Shown: piece by piece, positions 63,432 through 64,000 of the stretch
Layout of the letters: each line of letters opens with the position of its first letter
How positions within the stretch are numbered: position 1 is the stretch's first letter
DNA from: Alphaproteobacteria bacterium
GTDB lineage: Bacteria > Pseudomonadota > Alphaproteobacteria > Rhizobiales > Xanthobacteraceae
Assembly (NCBI GenBank): GCA_016869215.1
Contig: VGEP01000009.1
Location: forward strand, 1-64,000
DNA length: 64,000 nt
Reading direction: 5' to 3'
The notes under the pieces: model-generated
The model's input: the letters and a program-made list of their open reading frames with translations, nothing else
The model's database searches: none
Told to the model about the DNA's origin: nothing
Translations under genes and position numbers: made by a program

Positions 63432-64000
63432 ATGTTCCTGTTCAAGAAGTCGCCCGATATGCCGGCCAAGGACCAGGCGCTGCCCGGCCGGCCGCAGGCG
63501 ATCCCGACTGCGCGGAACCATTTCGTCAACCGCAATCCGCTGAAGGGGCCGTACCCGCCGGGGCACGAGACCGCCATTTTCGGCATGGGCTGCTTTTGGG
63601 GCGCGGAGCGCAAGTTCTGGGAGTTGGGCGACGGGATTTTCGTTACCGCCGTCGGCTACGCCGCCGGCGAGACGCCCAATCCAACCTACGAGGAGGTGTG
63701 CTCCGGCCGCACCGGCCATAACGAGGTCGTGCTGGTGGTCTTCGATCCGAAGACGGTGTCCTACGAGGCGCTGCTCAGGACGTTCTGGGAGAATCACGAT
63801 CCGACCCAGGGCATGCGCCAGGGCAACGACGTCGGCACGCAGTACCGCTCCGGCATCTACACAACCTCGCCGGACCAGAAGGCGTCCGCCGAGCGGTCGA
63901 AGACGATGTTCGGGCAGGCGCTGAAGGCCAAGGGCTACAGCGCGATCACGACCGAGATTCTCGACGCGCCGCCGTTCTACTTTGCCGAGGACTATCACCA
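63432..64000 (+). CDS. msrA: Peptide-methionine (S)-S-oxide reductase MsrA (cut by window edge)
   Basis: First 189 codons; the stop is beyond the right edge. Repairs oxidised methionine with thioredoxin. Catalytic C54 is in [13 protein letters not shown], followed by [27 protein letters not shown] and [26 protein letters not shown]. The start is ATG at 63432 (CAGGAG upstream). The N-terminal ~45 residues extend beyond the core as in the longer rhizobial forms. Divergent from the HbpS-like gene over 195 bp. Confidence 0.95.
   Translation, partial: MFLFKKSPDMPAKDQALPGRPQAIPTARNHFVNRNPLKGPYPPGHETAIFGMGCFWGAERKFWELGDGIFVTAVGYAAGETPNPTYEEVCSGRTGHNEVVLVVFDPKTVSYEALLRTFWENHDPTQGMRQGNDVGTQYRSGIYTTSPDQKASAERSKTMFGQALKAKGYSAITTEILDAPPFYFAEDYH

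Overview
The window is high-G+C, densely coded DNA from an alphaproteobacterium. The order of the housekeeping genes (infB, ylxR, nusA, rimP / trmB, metK, XRE regulator, lnt, corC, ybeY, phoH, miaB / fur, rimI, tsaB, nfu, uspA, trpS / gyrB, recF, dnaN, dnaA, rpsT) and the abundant rhizobial-type intergenic palindromes suggest the order Hyphomicrobiales (Rhizobiales), near the Bradyrhizobium/Pseudolabrys/Rhodoplanes-type families. The genus cannot be fixed by reading alone. Nearly all long ORFs opposite the listed genes are GC-driven shadows. No rRNA, tRNA, CRISPR array or insertion sequence was recognised.

Region by region. 1-13.7 kb is a conserved core on the minus strand: translation and transcription factors (infB, ylxR, nusA, rimP behind a probable attenuator), tRNA and rRNA modification (trmB, miaB, ybeY), metK, lnt and a CBS-domain CorC-like protein. 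13.7-19.0 kb is an accessory block (tricarboxylate-type binding protein, 14-TM drug exporter, orphan xanthine-dehydrogenase-type large subunit) inserted where fur and miaB would be expected to be close. 19.1-24.0 kb returns to core genes (Fur/Mur, rimI, tsaB, nfu, uspA, trpS), but a 0.6-kb toxin-antitoxin cassette sits between two 47-bp copies of the trpS 3' end. 24.2-25.5 kb holds tandem hotdog thioesterases. 25.5-27.6 kb is a lower-GC island with a PD-(D/E)XK-type nuclease-like protein, an unknown protein and a small membrane protein. 27.6-28.2 kb is non-coding and full of hairpins.

28.2-39.6 kb carries a PfkB sugar/nucleoside kinase, a periplasmic metallo-hydrolase and a catabolic cluster (amidohydrolase, two flavin monooxygenases including PobA, a dehydrogenase, a binding protein, a deacetylase-like protein and an alpha/beta hydrolase), then a tyrosine-rich exported protein. 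39.7-48.1 kb is the replication block gyrB-orf86-recF-dnaN-dnaA, with a 1.16-kb gene-free stretch up to rpsT. 48.2-52.6 kb holds a monooxygenase/DapA-like pair and the malic enzyme MaeB.

52.9-64 kb is the most unusual part. Two near-duplicate DoxX-family membrane proteins, one followed by a tiny exported protein, are transcribed away from a 1981-residue cytosolic hybrid histidine kinase (2 PAS, 2 GAF, 6 further PAS units, HisKA, HATPase, receiver, Hpt). All three promoters carry the same previously unannotated operator layout: tandem CGATAC half-sites 9 bp apart plus a third GATAC 32-33 bp downstream. Beyond the kinase are two paralogous exported proteins, an OmpR-type response regulator directly behind an exported HbpS/GlcG-family protein, and divergent msrA, which suggests a redox-stress theme.
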